From contig NZ_LT606951.1 of NCBI RefSeq assembly GCF_900095205.1, positions 558,001-622,000 on the forward strand: a stretch of DNA of 64,000 bases, given 5' to 3'. Positions within the stretch are counted from its first letter, which is position 1; every line of letters begins with the position of its first letter. Below are positions 31,542 through 41,479 of the stretch, piece by piece. The DNA comes from Polynucleobacter necessarius (lineage in GTDB: Bacteria; Pseudomonadota; Gammaproteobacteria; Burkholderiales; Burkholderiaceae). Under the pieces are notes generated by a model that was not told the DNA's origin, made no database searches, and saw only the letters and a program-made list of their open reading frames with translations. Made by a program: the position numbers and the translations under genes.

Positions 31542-32888
31542 CTAGGAGTTTACCCGACGGGCAACGGGTGGATTTTTGGAAAAATAATCATTAATTCCAC
31601 GCAAAATGGCCTTGGCAATTCGATCCTGATAGCTATCGTCGTTTAAGCGTGCCTCTTCTTGTGGATTGCTGATAAACGCGGTCTCAACCAGAATGGAGGG
31701 GATGTCTGGGGCCTTCAAAACGGCAAAACTCGCTTGTTCTACCTTAGGTTTATGAAGCGCTGCAAAACCACCGATTTGCTTCAGGATGGAGTTCCCCGCC
31801 TGTAGCGAATCTTTAATCTGGGCGGTAGTGGACATATCGAGAAGCAGGTTTGCAACCTGACGATCTTGCGTCTTGATGTTGATGCCACCGATCAGATCGG
31901 ATGCGTTTTCTTTGTTGGCCATCCAGCGTGCTGTGGTGCTACTAGCCCCCATCTGAGACAAGGCAAACACTGAAGCACCTCTAGCATTTCTTTCAATAAA
32001 TGCATCTGCATGAATCGAAACAAACAAATCGGCCTCTACTCGCCTTGCTTTTTGTACTCTCACATGTAGAGGAACAAAGTAATCGCCATCTCTAGTCAAG
32101 AAGGGGCGCATATAAGCTTCATTCTCAATTTTGTCTTTCAGGCGCTTAGCGATTGCGAGTACGACATTCTTTTCTCGAGACCCGGCTGCACCAATCGCTC
32201 CAGGATCTTCCCCTCCATGGCCCGGGTCGATGGCGATGGTAATTAAACGCTTGTATTTAGCAGTTGCAGGAGGCCCTTTAATTTCTGGAATGGCTTGAGC
32301 CACTGGTGCTGCCGGAGTCTTTGCCAACTCTTTTTCTTTCTTAGTGGCAAATTGCGCAATGAGATCGATCTCTTCATTGGATTTTTCCAGGGCGCTTTCT
32401 TTCTTGGCGCTACTTCTGACTAAAGCTATTAATGGGTCTGGCGGTGTTGTTGGATAGAGGTCAAATACCATGCGGTAGTTGTACTCACCAATTGGATCTA
32501 GCGTAAATAGTTGTGGCTTGATCGGTTCTTTTAAATCGAACACTAAGCGCACAACTCCTGGCTGAAGCTGTCCGACCCGTACTTGAGAGATATAGGGGTC
32601 ATTGGGTTTTACTTTCGCGACTAAATCTTTGAGTGTGGGGTTAAGCTCAAGTCCTTGAACGTCAACTACCAGCCTATCTGGATTGGTCAGAATCTGTTGG
32701 GTGATCGGTAGGGGTGTATCCGATTCCAAAGTAACGCGTGTGTAGTCCTCTGAGGGCCATACACGTACGTCAAGGATCTTGGCACCCCAAGCAATATCGA
32801 CTTCACCTAGAAGAAGTACAAAGCCTAAGAGCTTTGCTGAAGCTTTTAGATGCTGTCTTCTAGAGTGGTTAACTTTTTGAGCGCTCAT
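31542..32888 (-). CDS. amiC: N-acetylmuramoyl-L-alanine amidase (AmiC type)
   Basis: An intact 448-residue periplasmic cell-wall amidase. A twin-arginine signal (SRRQHLK then a hydrophobic stretch ending near residue 35) is followed by an AMIN domain (ILDVRVWPSEDYTRVTLESD), a linker rich in Lys, Ala and Pro, and the zinc amidase_3 domain: ITIAIDPGHGGEDPGAIG, SREKNVVL, FVSIHADAF and the catalytic Glu in PSILVETAFISN. It splits daughter-cell septal peptidoglycan. Start 32888 is 2 bp after the tsaE stop, so they form an operon; tsaE-amiC is a common pair in Burkholderiales. Confidence 0.95.
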   Translation of the reverse strand: MSAQKVNHSRRQHLKASAKLLGFVLLLGEVDIAWGAKILDVRVWPSEDYTRVTLESDTPLPITQQILTNPDRLVVDVQGLELNPTLKDLVAKVKPNDPYISQVRVGQLQPGVVRLVFDLKEPIKPQLFTLDPIGEYNYRMVFDLYPTTPPDPLIALVRSSAKKESALEKSNEEIDLIAQFATKKEKELAKTPAAPVAQAIPEIKGPPATAKYKRLITIAIDPGHGGEDPGAIGAAGSREKNVVLAIAKRLKDKIENEAYMRPFLTRDGDYFVPLHVRVQKARRVEADLFVSIHADAFIERNARGASVFALSQMGASSTTARWMANKENASDLIGGINIKTQDRQVANLLLDMSTTAQIKDSLQAGNSILKQIGGFAALHKPKVEQASFAVLKAPDIPSILVETAFISNPQEEARLNDDSYQDRIAKAILRGINDYFSKNPPVARRVNS

Positions 32889-32890
32889 CT

Positions 32891-33430
32891 CTAGTTGACA
32901 TGAATACTATTAATAACAATATTGCCTTGTTCAGATAGGGCATTAAGCGTGATAAAGCGTTCATTCTCATCAGCACCCGCTTTTAGTTGAATCTGAATAT
33001 CAAATGCAGGTAAGGTGCCTTCAGCTTTCTCTGGCCACTCAATCAAACAAAAGCCCGGCACATCAAAATGCTCTGCAAATCCAGCTTCTTGCCACTCAAG
33101 GGGGTCGCGCATGCGGTAAAGATCAAAATGATGTGCCGTGAATGACAGATTATTTTTCTGGATAGGGTAGGGCTCACACAATGTGTAGGTAGGACTCTTC
33201 ACCCGACCCTCATGCCCCATGCTCTGTATCAAATATCTGGCAAAGATAGTTTTGCCTGCTCCTAAATCTCCTTCTAGTGAGATATTGGGGTGGGCTTGAG
33301 GGTTTTGACTAAACAGTTTCTCAAGACTGGCGGCAAGTGCACTGGCAAGTTTCGCGGTTTCCGCTTCTTGCCTACAATGTTGCTTGAGAGATGCCTTTGG
33401 AGATGTCTGCGGCGTTTGATTTCCAGTCAT
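32891..33430 (-). CDS. tsaE: tRNA threonylcarbamoyladenosine synthesis ATPase TsaE
   Basis: A 179-residue P-loop ATPase, part of the TsaBDE complex that makes t6A37 in tRNA. Walker A is SLEGDLGAGKTIFARYLIQ; SPTYTLCEPY, HHFDLYRM and LIEWPEKAEG are the family motifs. The N-terminus is about 30 residues longer than typical, so an internal start is possible. It is an essential function in most bacteria and intact here. Divergent from queG. Confidence 0.93.
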   Translation of the reverse strand: MTGNQTPQTSPKASLKQHCRQEAETAKLASALAASLEKLFSQNPQAHPNISLEGDLGAGKTIFARYLIQSMGHEGRVKSPTYTLCEPYPIQKNNLSFTAHHFDLYRMRDPLEWQEAGFAEHFDVPGFCLIEWPEKAEGTLPAFDIQIQLKAGADENERFITLNALSEQGNIVINSIHVN

Positions 33431-33473
33431 TTCCTTAGTTTATTCAATTATTGCGCTACATTCTGTATTCCCT

Positions 33474-34574
33474 ATGCCTTTATCTGCCAACCTTCAGTCT
33501 TTAGATGACTCAAGCCTTCGTGAGTGGCTGGGGGAGCAGTCTGCGCATTTAGGGTTCGATGGACTTAGGATCACTGATACGTATTTAGGATCTGCTACGG
33601 ATCATCTTAGCAAGTGGCTGTCAGAAGGGCGCCATGGCCATATGGAATACATGCAGCGCCATGCTGATTTGCGCTCTAATCCAGAGCTGCTAGTGCCTGG
33701 TACGGTTCGAGTCATTTGTGTTTCTATGAATTACCTGCCACCTGAAACGAATTTCGATGTAGAGTGGCAGAGACTCGAAGAACCTACTCAAGGCGTAATC
33801 TCAATGTATGCCCGTGGGCGCGATTACCATAAGGTTCTTCGCAGTCGTTTACAAGAGTTTGCCAAAGTCATTAAAGCAAAAATCGGCCCATTTGGTTATC
33901 GCGTATTTACTGACTCTGCCCCATTGATGGAGGTGGAGTTAGCGCGTAAAGCAGGATTAGGTTGGCGTGGCAAACACACCTTGTTGTTAAATCGAGAATC
34001 GGGCTCCACCTTTTTCTTAGGTGAGATTTTGATTGATGTCCCACTGCCAATTGATCAAGAGCAGGAAGAGCATTGCGGTACGTGTACTTCTTGCATTGAT
34101 GTCTGCCCAACGCAAGCCATTACAGCTCCATATCAATTGGATGCACGGCGATGCATCTCCTATCTCACCATTGAAAACCCCGTAGCAATTCCAGTGGAAT
34201 TGAGGAGGGCAATGGGCAATCGCGCGTATGGCTGTGATGATTGTCAATTGATATGCCCTTGGAATAAGTTTGCCAAAAGGTCGCAAATGCCTGACTTTGC
34301 AGAGCGTCATGGTTTGGGAGGGTCATCACTTCTGCAGCTTTGGACTTGGTCTGAATCAGACTTTGAGCAGCGTCATGAGGGCAGTGCGATTTGCAGAATT
34401 GGGTATAGCAGATGGCGGCGTAACTTAGCCGTAGCGATGGGTAATGCGCTAGCTAGCGCTCAAGTAAATGAAGTGGATAAAGCGGCAATTCGTGCAACGC
34501 TCATGGACGCACTTTCGAGTGCAGATACGTTGGTTGCTGGACACATTGAATGGGCGCTAGCGACTCCCCATTAA
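33474..34574 (+). CDS. queG: Epoxyqueuosine reductase
   Basis: A 366-residue cobalamin- and iron-sulfur-dependent enzyme for the last step of queuosine synthesis in tRNA. The N-terminal cobalamin-binding domain (RGRDYHKVLRSRL; RVFTDSAPLMEVELARKAGL; WRGKHTLLLN) and two [4Fe-4S] motifs (CGTCTSCIDVCPTQAI and CDDCQLICPWN) are complete. The divergent start with tsaE leaves about 43 bp between them, and tsaE-queG pairs are frequent in this group. Start ATG 33474 fits the family N-terminus. Confidence 0.94.
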   Translation: MPLSANLQSLDDSSLREWLGEQSAHLGFDGLRITDTYLGSATDHLSKWLSEGRHGHMEYMQRHADLRSNPELLVPGTVRVICVSMNYLPPETNFDVEWQRLEEPTQGVISMYARGRDYHKVLRSRLQEFAKVIKAKIGPFGYRVFTDSAPLMEVELARKAGLGWRGKHTLLLNRESGSTFFLGEILIDVPLPIDQEQEEHCGTCTSCIDVCPTQAITAPYQLDARRCISYLTIENPVAIPVELRRAMGNRAYGCDDCQLICPWNKFAKRSQMPDFAERHGLGGSSLLQLWTWSESDFEQRHEGSAICRIGYSRWRRNLAVAMGNALASAQVNEVDKAAIRATLMDALSSADTLVAGHIEWALATPH

Positions 34575-34607
34575 GCAAGAACCCATTTAAGCTCTTACAA
34601 TCTAGAT

Positions 34608-35393
34608 ATGTCATCAGCAGACCAGCCCTATATTGATCCTAGTGAAATCGCGCTAGAAGAGTCTGCAGCACAACGCTTCAAAGATCCAAGACATGCATTC
34701 TGGTCAGGCATTCGGGATGCTGCAGGAGCGCCTGCTATGGTACTTTTTGCTGGTATGGTGGGATTTGGTGCAATGGGCAAAACCAATGGCTTCGATGTTT
34801 GGTTCACTACCTTTACATCTTTCTTTATGTTCGCCTTGCCAGGTCAGGTTGTCTTACTAGAAATGGCCATCACTGGTTCATCCGTATTTGCAATTGCCTT
34901 AGCAGTGACGTTGACATCAACCCGTTTCATTACGATGACGGTGACTTTATTCTCGCAGTTTCATCAAAGGGATCGCAATCGTAGTCTTTATGCTTCTGTG
35001 CACCTACTAGCGATGACTGCATGGGCTATCTCGATGCGTGAGTTTCATGCAACAGAAATTAAGCATCGCTTAAGCTGCTTTGTTGGCCTAGGATTGTTGT
35101 GTTGGTTGATCTCCATTCCAGGAACTATTTTGGGTTACTACTTAGCTGGCATGGTTCCAGCCCCGATTACTCTTGGTTTGGTATTTATTAATCCATTATT
35201 TTTCTTGTTGACCTTTACAGAAGTAAAACCCTGGATTAATCGGATTGCCATTTTCTTAGGTTGTATTTTTGGTCCCATTTTCTTTGTGCTCGATCGTGAT
35301 ACCAGCTTATTAACGGTGGGCTTGGTAGCGGGAACCTTGGCTTACTTGATTGATCGTAAGTTCTTGCGTCGGAAAGCTGGAGTGATCAGTTGA
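34608..35393 (+). CDS. azlC: AzlC family branched-chain amino-acid exporter, large subunit
   Basis: A 261-residue inner-membrane protein with about seven predicted helices, intact. AFWSGIRDAAGAPAMVLFAG, FALPGQVVLLEMAITGSSV and TSTRFITMTVTL match AzlC. It works with a small AzlD partner, whose gene overlaps its stop (TGATG) but carries a frameshift. If AzlD is needed, transport is lost. The AzlC frame itself shows no lesion. Confidence 0.88.
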   Translation: MSSADQPYIDPSEIALEESAAQRFKDPRHAFWSGIRDAAGAPAMVLFAGMVGFGAMGKTNGFDVWFTTFTSFFMFALPGQVVLLEMAITGSSVFAIALAVTLTSTRFITMTVTLFSQFHQRDRNRSLYASVHLLAMTAWAISMREFHATEIKHRLSCFVGLGLLCWLISIPGTILGYYLAGMVPAPITLGLVFINPLFFLLTFTEVKPWINRIAIFLGCIFGPIFFVLDRDTSLLTVGLVAGTLAYLIDRKFLRRKAGVIS

Positions 35394-35754
35394 TGAGTGC
35401 ATTCGATAGCATGGCCAATGCGCTTTCTGGCTGGGGGTTATGGATTGCCTTGGTAGGCGCGCATGCTTGGGAACCTACTTCTGTCGTGCAATCGGGGTGT
35501 TTCTATCTCAAAGCATTAATCAAGAAAGTGAAATCTTTCGCTGGTTAGCGGCCGTGACTTATGCCATGGTTGCTGCTTTAACGGTGCGACTGATTGTGAT
35601 GCCTTTGGGCTTGATGGCTACAGTGCCTTTATGGATTCGGATCTTGATCTGCGGCTTAGCTATCGGTGTGATGGTTTCTAAACCCACCAAGCGTTTGGTT
35701 CCAGCCTTATTGACTGGAACATTGCTGATGGTGGGTTACGGCATCATTCGTTAA
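35393..35754 (+). pseudogene. azlD: AzlD family small exporter subunit, frameshifted
   Basis: From ATG 35393 (SAFDSMANALSGWGLWIALV), a one-base insertion near 35461-35466 moves the frame. The other frame reads LGTYFCRAIGVFLSQSI and continues to IIR at 35754 with three hydrophobic helices. Homologues are about 105-120 residues. Only one lesion is visible. The 3' end overlaps the convergent oxidoreductase remnant by 11 bp. Confidence 0.8.
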
Positions 35755-38700
35755 CGCCAGAAACTGCTTTGTTACAGATGTGCTGCCAAAATTCTGGCGA
35801 TATGCACAGCCTCTCTTTGAGTGCCATCGGCAACCTGATGGCGACACAACTGGTGCCATCGGCCACTATCCAGGCATCTGGTGATTTACGGATGCTAGGT
35901 AGAAGGCTTGCTTCGGCCATTTGCTTTGATACGTCAATATGCTCTGCTTCATATCCAAAGCTACCAGCCATGCCACAGCAAGAAGACTCGATTAACTTAG
36001 GATCTGCATTAGGAATTAACTTCAGTAACTCCATTGCGGGAGTAACGGCCGCAAATGATTTTTGATGGCAATGTCCATGAAAAAGTACGGGCTTCATTGT
36101 GCTGTTCAGCTTAAGATTGAGTTTGCCCGCTTTCACTTCGCTTGCTAAAAACTCTTCCAAAAGTTGCGCTTGCTTTGAGACTGTCACTGCGCGTTCACCA
36201 AAGCCCATGACCAAGGCTTCATCTTTCAAAGTAAACAAGCAGGAGGGCTCTAAACCAATGATGGGGATATTCTTTTCGGCATAGGGTGCCAAGCGATCAA
36301 CTAGTTCGCCGAGGGTATTTTTTGCTTTATCGACCATACCTGCTGCCAGATAGGTTCTGCCACAGCAAAACTCTTTAGAGCATGTGCTGACTGTTATGCC
36401 AGCCTGTTGTGCTTGCTTGTTATTGCTCTTGTACGGAATGTGAACGCGATAGCCAGCAACCTTAAGAACTTTCAAAGCAGCTATGAGATTCTCATCTTCA
36501 AAGTAGGCGTTAAAAGTATCCGCTAGTAGAACTACTCCCTTGCCATCAGCATTATTTGCTAATTGCTCTGGAGAAAATTGATAGGCATCTGATATTGGTT
36601 GATTCCAAAAGCTCTTACTCTTCTAAATGGGCAAACTTCTTTGCGCAGAAATTCCCACCACCCACTCTTGAAATTTAGCAACGGGTTTAATCTGGTTGCG
36701 CAAGTTCAGTAGTGCGGGCAGAAAAGTGATATCACTAATGAGGGCTGCGTATTTCGGTAAATAAGCAACCGCAAAATCACGTAAAGAATGGCCAGCTCGT
36801 TTCTTATATGCTGATAAGAACTCAATCTTCATCTTGGCCATATCTACGCCAGTGGGGCACTCACGGCGGCAGGCTTTGCAACTAATGCACAATTCTATCA
36901 CCTCTTTGACCGCATCGCTTGCCAATGGAGATGAATCTACTGACGCACCGCTTTTTAGATCTAATTGATTGGATAGGGCTAGACGTAGTGTGTTGGCTCT
37001 TCCACGGGTGAGGTGTTTTTCATCGCGAGTCACGCGATAGCTGGGGCACATGACTTCTGCGTCAAACTTTCGGCAGTGACCATTGTTATTACACATCTCC
37101 ACTGCTTTGGCCAAGCCCATCGCTGGATCACCGCCAGTACCAGGTGCTGTAGTTTCTACTGTGACAGGATCATTTTGTACATTCTAAGCAGACCAATCCA
37201 ATGCAGGTTGTAGCGGAATGACTTTATAGCTCGGAGGAAATCGAAAGTTACTTGCATCATCCATCTTGGGTGGATCGATAATCTTGCCTTGATTAAATAA
37301 TCCTTTAGGATCAAAAGCGTATTTAATTTCAGCAAGCGCTTCTGTGATCTTGGGACCAAACTGCCAAGAGATCCATTCACCTCTACAAAGGCCATCGCCG
37401 TGCTCGCCGCTATAGGCACCTTTATATTTGCGAACTAATGCAGATGCTTTTTCAGCAACTGCACGCATTTTCTGGGCACCGTCTCTACGCATGTTCAAAA
37501 TAGGGCGCACATGTAATGTTCCAACGGATGCATGGGCATACCAAGTGCCCCGACCCATATTTAGAGAACACGTCGGTTAGCGCTTGGGTGTAATCTGCTA
37601 GGCTTTCTAAGGACACAGCACAGTCCTCAATAAAGCTCACTGGCTTGCCATCACCTTTGAGGCTCATCATGATATTGAGACCAGCTTTGCGTACTTCCCA
37701 TAAATTCTTTTGCAGAGCTGCGTCTGGCATCAGAACCACAGAGCCGGGTAATCCTAAATCACTCATGAGCTCTTGTAGGGCTTAAGCTTTTCAAGTAATG
37801 GGGCGTGTGCTTCACCCGAAAACTCCACCAGCAAAATTGCTTCAGGTGTTTGTGCTGTGTGATCAATCAAAGCGGTTTCGATCGTTTTCTTAAAACTTGG
37901 ATTGCTGCGTGCTAAATCAATCATGGTGCGATCCACCAGTTCCACTGCAGTGGGTCCCAGTTTTACGATATGTTGAACACTATCCATCGCTTTATAAAAA
38001 CTAGCAAAGTTCACGATGCCCAGAACTTTGTGTTGCGGCAAAGGTGCAAGCTTGAGCTTGAGTGACTTGAAGTAGCCAAGAGTGCCTTCGCTACCAACCA
38101 AGAGATGCGCTAAATTGACGCTGCCATCCTGGGTGTAAGGAAGTTCACTCTGCGGATGAAAGATATCGAGGTTGTAGCCGGCAACGCGTCTTAATACTTT
38201 TGGAAACTTTGCTTCGATTTCTGGTTGCAGAGAAGTCGCTAAGTTTTTTACAAAGTCACCTAATTCTTTAGCTACACCAGCGCTGTTAGCGTAATTACCA
38301 AATTGGGCTACTTGGCCATTAGCCAACCACGCATCTATTCCCAATACGTTATGCACCATATTGCCGTAAGCGATAGAGCGGCTGCCGCAAGAATTGTTTC
38401 CTGCCATGCCTCCAATTGTTGCTTGTCCAGCAGTAGATACGTCCACGGGATACCAAAGACGATGTTGCTTTAGTGAACCATTGAGATGATCAAGAACGAG
38501 ATCCGGGTCTACCTCAACATAGCTTTTATCCAGATTGAGTTCCAAAATATTTCTGAAGTATTTAGTGTTATCAATGACTAGTGCGGCGCCTGTAGTTTGA
38601 CCGCACTGACTTGTGCCACCTCCACGTGGAAGCACGGGCACACCTAACTCTGCGGCAATTTGGATAGCGGTAGCAATATCTTGCGCACTCTTTGGCACAA

Positions 38701-38860
38701 AAACAGCCACTGGCATCGCTTGATAAATCGAGGCATCGGTTGCATAGCGACCGCGACTAGCGCTATCGGTCATGACTTCGCCAGAAGTTTCTTGGCGAAG
38801 ACGCTTTGCTAAGCTAGCTTAGTCGATTATGAGTTCTTTGAGGTCTAGTGGTTTATTCAT
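35744..38860 (-). pseudogene. FAD-linked oxidase fused to 4Fe-4S/CCG domain, heavily broken
   Basis: Minus-strand remnant of a protein of about 1000 residues: a GlcD/YdiJ-like FAD domain followed by a ferredoxin and CCG domain. ATG 38860 then TAA near 38821, the FAD site LPRGGGTSQCGQTTGAALV, GGMAGNNSCGSRSIAYGN and the C-terminal FAD cap. A shift lies near 37765, another near 37565, with SGEHGDGLCRGEW and FDPKGLFNQGKI (flavin family end). TAG near 37183 follows, then NNNGHCRKFDAEVMCPSY, CISCKACRRECPTGVD, breaks near 36625-36500 and the CCG motifs SSCCGMAGSFGY. Such enzymes oxidise D-2-hydroxyacids (lactate, glycolate, 2-hydroxyglutarate) at the membrane; the exact substrate is unknown. Confidence 0.87.
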
Positions 38861-39542
38861 GTTGAGCAGTCTCGTGATTGGTTTCTGCTTGAAGTAGTTG
38901 GGCTACAACATCTCGCTTGTTTCTGACGTGTTGAATCATGATCTTGCGCATACGAAAACTGTCACGTGCCTTGAGAGTATCGAGCATCTCTTGATGTTCC
39001 TCTACAGCCTTTTCCCACTTGACGCCATCTTGATTGGAGCGAAAACGCAAAGCTTCAATACGCGCATTCACCTGAGTAAAAATCTTAGATAGAACTGGAT
39101 TATTTGCAGCTTGATTAATGAGGTGATGGATACGTAAATTGAGTTTGTAGTAACTCGATAGATCACGGCGAGCATATGACGCCACCATTTCATATTGAAG
39201 AGCTTCTAATTCAGAGAGAGCGGCATCGCTAATATTCTTGGCTGCCAGCTCGCCAGAAAAACCTTCTAGGTCTGCGATCACATCAAAGGTATGCATTACG
39301 TCTTCTAGACGGAGTTGAACTGCAATTGCTCCGCGATTAGCTATGAGCTCAACTAAACCTTCAGCAGCCAAGCGACGGATCGCTTCCCGAATCGGGGTAC
39401 GTGAGACGCTGAGGCTTTCGGCTAATTCACGTTCATTAAGCCTGCTTCCAGGAGCAATCTTTCCTTCAGCCAAGAGTGTTCTCAATTTCTCATAAATTGC
39501 TTCATGCAAATTCTGAGAATGGGTTTGCTCTAAGTTTGTCAT
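38853..39542 (-). CDS. GntR/FCD-family transcriptional regulator
   Basis: A 229-residue FadR-type regulator, intact. The winged helix (GSRLNERELAESLSVSRTPI, REAIRRLAAEGLVEL) is followed by an FCD ligand domain with metal-binding His residues (NLRIHHLINQAANNP, EEHQEMLDTL). Its 3' end overlaps the start of the oxidase remnant (ATGAATAA), so they were one operon; it is divergent from sgaA. Two identical palindromes in the shared intergenic region are probable operators. Both targets are dead. Confidence 0.9.
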   Translation of the reverse strand: MTNLEQTHSQNLHEAIYEKLRTLLAEGKIAPGSRLNERELAESLSVSRTPIREAIRRLAAEGLVELIANRGAIAVQLRLEDVMHTFDVIADLEGFSGELAAKNISDAALSELEALQYEMVASYARRDLSSYYKLNLRIHHLINQAANNPVLSKIFTQVNARIEALRFRSNQDGVKWEKAVEEHQEMLDTLKARDSFRMRKIMIQHVRNKRDVVAQLLQAETNHETAQHE

Positions 39543-39565
39543 GCATCAATTCCTTGACCTACAAA

Positions 39566-39577
39566 TTTGTATACAAA
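39566..39577. promoter_or_regulatory. GntR-type operator palindrome, copy 1
   Basis: The perfect 12-bp palindrome TTTGTATACAAA lies 24 bp upstream of the GntR gene start. It is identical to the copy at 39660. FCD-type GntR proteins bind such TTGTATACAA palindromes. Confidence 0.65.
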
Positions 39578-39659
39578 AACGGGAATAAACCATCAGAAGG
39601 CATAAATACAGCTTTAAATACCTTAAATATTGATTTATTTTATGTCTTTATTTAAATAA

Positions 39660-39671
39660 TTTGTATACAAA
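39660..39671. promoter_or_regulatory. GntR-type operator palindrome, copy 2
   Basis: Second perfect TTTGTATACAAA, 94 bp from the first centre to centre (about nine helical turns) and 75 bp before the sgaA start. It is probably the operator on the sgaA side; the spacing would allow looping. Confidence 0.65.
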
Positions 39672-39745
39672 ATGGAAATTTATGGAAAATTGTCATACAC
39701 TAGCACCTGAATCAACCTATAAACACACCATAAGCGAGACAAAGC

Positions 39746-40930
39746 ATGTTGAAACTTGATAGCCACGCATCAGGACGCCATTTTTTACATATTCCTGGTC
39801 CAAGCCCTGTTCCTCCGCGCGTATTACGCTCCATTAGCTATCAAACCATTGATCATCGCGGACCAGAGTTTGGTGCGTTTGGTCTGAAGGTTTTAGAAGG
39901 TATTAAAAAGATTTTTAAGACTGAGCAACCTGTCATTATTTATTCCGCTTCTGGTACTGGTGCATGGGAAGGCGCCTCTTGGTCAATGTTCTCAATCCTG
40001 GCGACAAAGTGCTGCTCTACGAAACAGGGCAGTTTGCTAATTTGTGGCGTGCACTTGCAAAACGCCTTGGCTTAGATGTTGAGGTCGTTGGTAAAGCAGG
40101 CCAAGATACTTGGCGTTGGGGTGTTGACGCTGCGGTGATTGAAGAGCGTTTACGTCAAGACACTAGCCATGAAATTAAAGCAGTTTGTGTGGTGCATAAC
40201 GAAACTTCAACCGGAGTGACTTCGAACATTGCAGCAGTTCGCAAGGCGATTGATTCTCTGAAGCATCCAGCTCTATTGCTGGTAGACAGCGATCTGGCTT
40301 GGGTTCAGCAGATTATGAGCATGATAAATGGGGTGCGGATGTCACCATTTCTGGGTCACAAAAAGGGTTGATGTTGCCACCAGGTATTGGATTTAACGCC
40401 TTATCACCTAGAGCAATTGAAGCGAGTAAGCACAATACATTTTCAAAGTCTTACTGGGCATGGGATGAGATTCTAGAGTCCAACAAAACAGGCTACTGGC
40501 CTACCGCTCCCAGCACTAATTTAATGTACGGGTTGCATGAAGCAATGGACATGATGATAGCTGAAGGTTTGGATACGATTTTTGCTCGTCACTAACGTTT
40601 GGCTGACGCATGTCGTGCAGCGGTCAATGCGTGGGGTCTTGAGATTCAATGCCAAGACCCGGATTCTTATTCACCCGTGCTGACATGTATTGCCACACCA
40701 GAAGACATGGATGCGGATGTACTGCGTAAGCATGCTTTGAGAAATTTAATCTCTCCTTAGGAACTGGTTTAGGCAAGATTAAAGGCAAGGCCTTCCGCAT
40801 TGGCCATTTAGGCGATTGCAACGAGCTGAGCCTAATGGCTGCCTTGAGCGGGGTAGAGATGAGCTTGGGTTAAATTGGCTACAAACCTAAGGCTAGCGGG
40901 GTCGTTGCGGCCCAAGAGTTCCTTAAATAA
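39746..40930 (+). pseudogene. Serine-glyoxylate aminotransferase, multiple lesions
   Basis: Class V PLP aminotransferase: SGRHFLHIPGPSPVPPRVL, TIDHRGPEFGAFG, YSASGTGAWEGA. A shift lies near 39975, then LVNVLNPGDKVLLYETGQFA and VVHNETSTGVTSN, with a shift near 40288 before SADYEHDKWGADVTISGSQK, where the PLP Lys is in GSQKG. TAA at 40593-40595 (CAA fits, ARH-Q-RLADACR), a shift near 40750, SLGTGLGKIKGKAFRIGHLG, TAA near 40872 and the end at 40930. At least five lesions. It would transfer the serine amino group to glyoxylate, making glycine. Divergent from its likely GntR regulator and followed by a glcG-like gene. Confidence 0.88.
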
Positions 40931-41065
40931 GAAGCGCTTAGAGCATTTTAGGATGGGGTGGGGTTGGATTATCGATTACAAATCAGGCTACACCCCTTAT
41001 AATTCAAGTGCTTATATAGAAGTGCATGAAACAAATACACCATATTCGAGACAGAAAGATTAAAT

Positions 41066-41473
41066 ATGACTGCAACTAAACCTTACTTCACTCAAGCTGA
41101 TGTTCAAAAGATTTTGAATGCCGCCGATCAACATGCTGCCAAAAATAATTGGGCAGTAACGATTGCTGTTTGTGATGATGGTGGCCATATGCTGGGCTTG
41201 ATTCGTCGTGATGGTTGCGCTCCTGTGTCTGCATATATTGCGCAGGAGAAGGCGCGCACCGCAGCTATGGGTAAGCGCGAAAGTCGTGTTTACGAAGAAA
41301 TTATTAACAATGGCCGTACTTCATTCTTATCTGCCCCACATATTTCGGGCATGTTGGAAGGTGGGGTCAATATCGAGGTAAATGGGTTTACCATCGGCGC
41401 AGTCGGCGTTTCCGGCGTTAAATCGACCGAGGATGCCGAAACCGCTAAGGCCGGCATTGCGGCCATCCTGTAA
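41066..41473 (+). CDS. GlcG/HbpS family haem-binding-like protein
   Basis: An intact 135-residue protein of the GlcG/HbpS fold: YFTQADVQKILNAADQHAAK, VTIAVCDDGGHMLGLIRRDG, EKARTAAMGKRESRVYEE and GGVNIEVNGFTIGAVGVSGV. Such genes often sit with glycolate/glyoxylate genes, as here after sgaA, but the biochemical role is unclear (haem binding in HbpS). No lesion, although the neighbouring pathway genes are broken. It precedes rhlE by only 6 bp. Confidence 0.8.
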   Translation: MTATKPYFTQADVQKILNAADQHAAKNNWAVTIAVCDDGGHMLGLIRRDGCAPVSAYIAQEKARTAAMGKRESRVYEEIINNGRTSFLSAPHISGMLEGGVNIEVNGFTIGAVGVSGVKSTEDAETAKAGIAAIL

Positions 41474-41479
41474 GTTACC

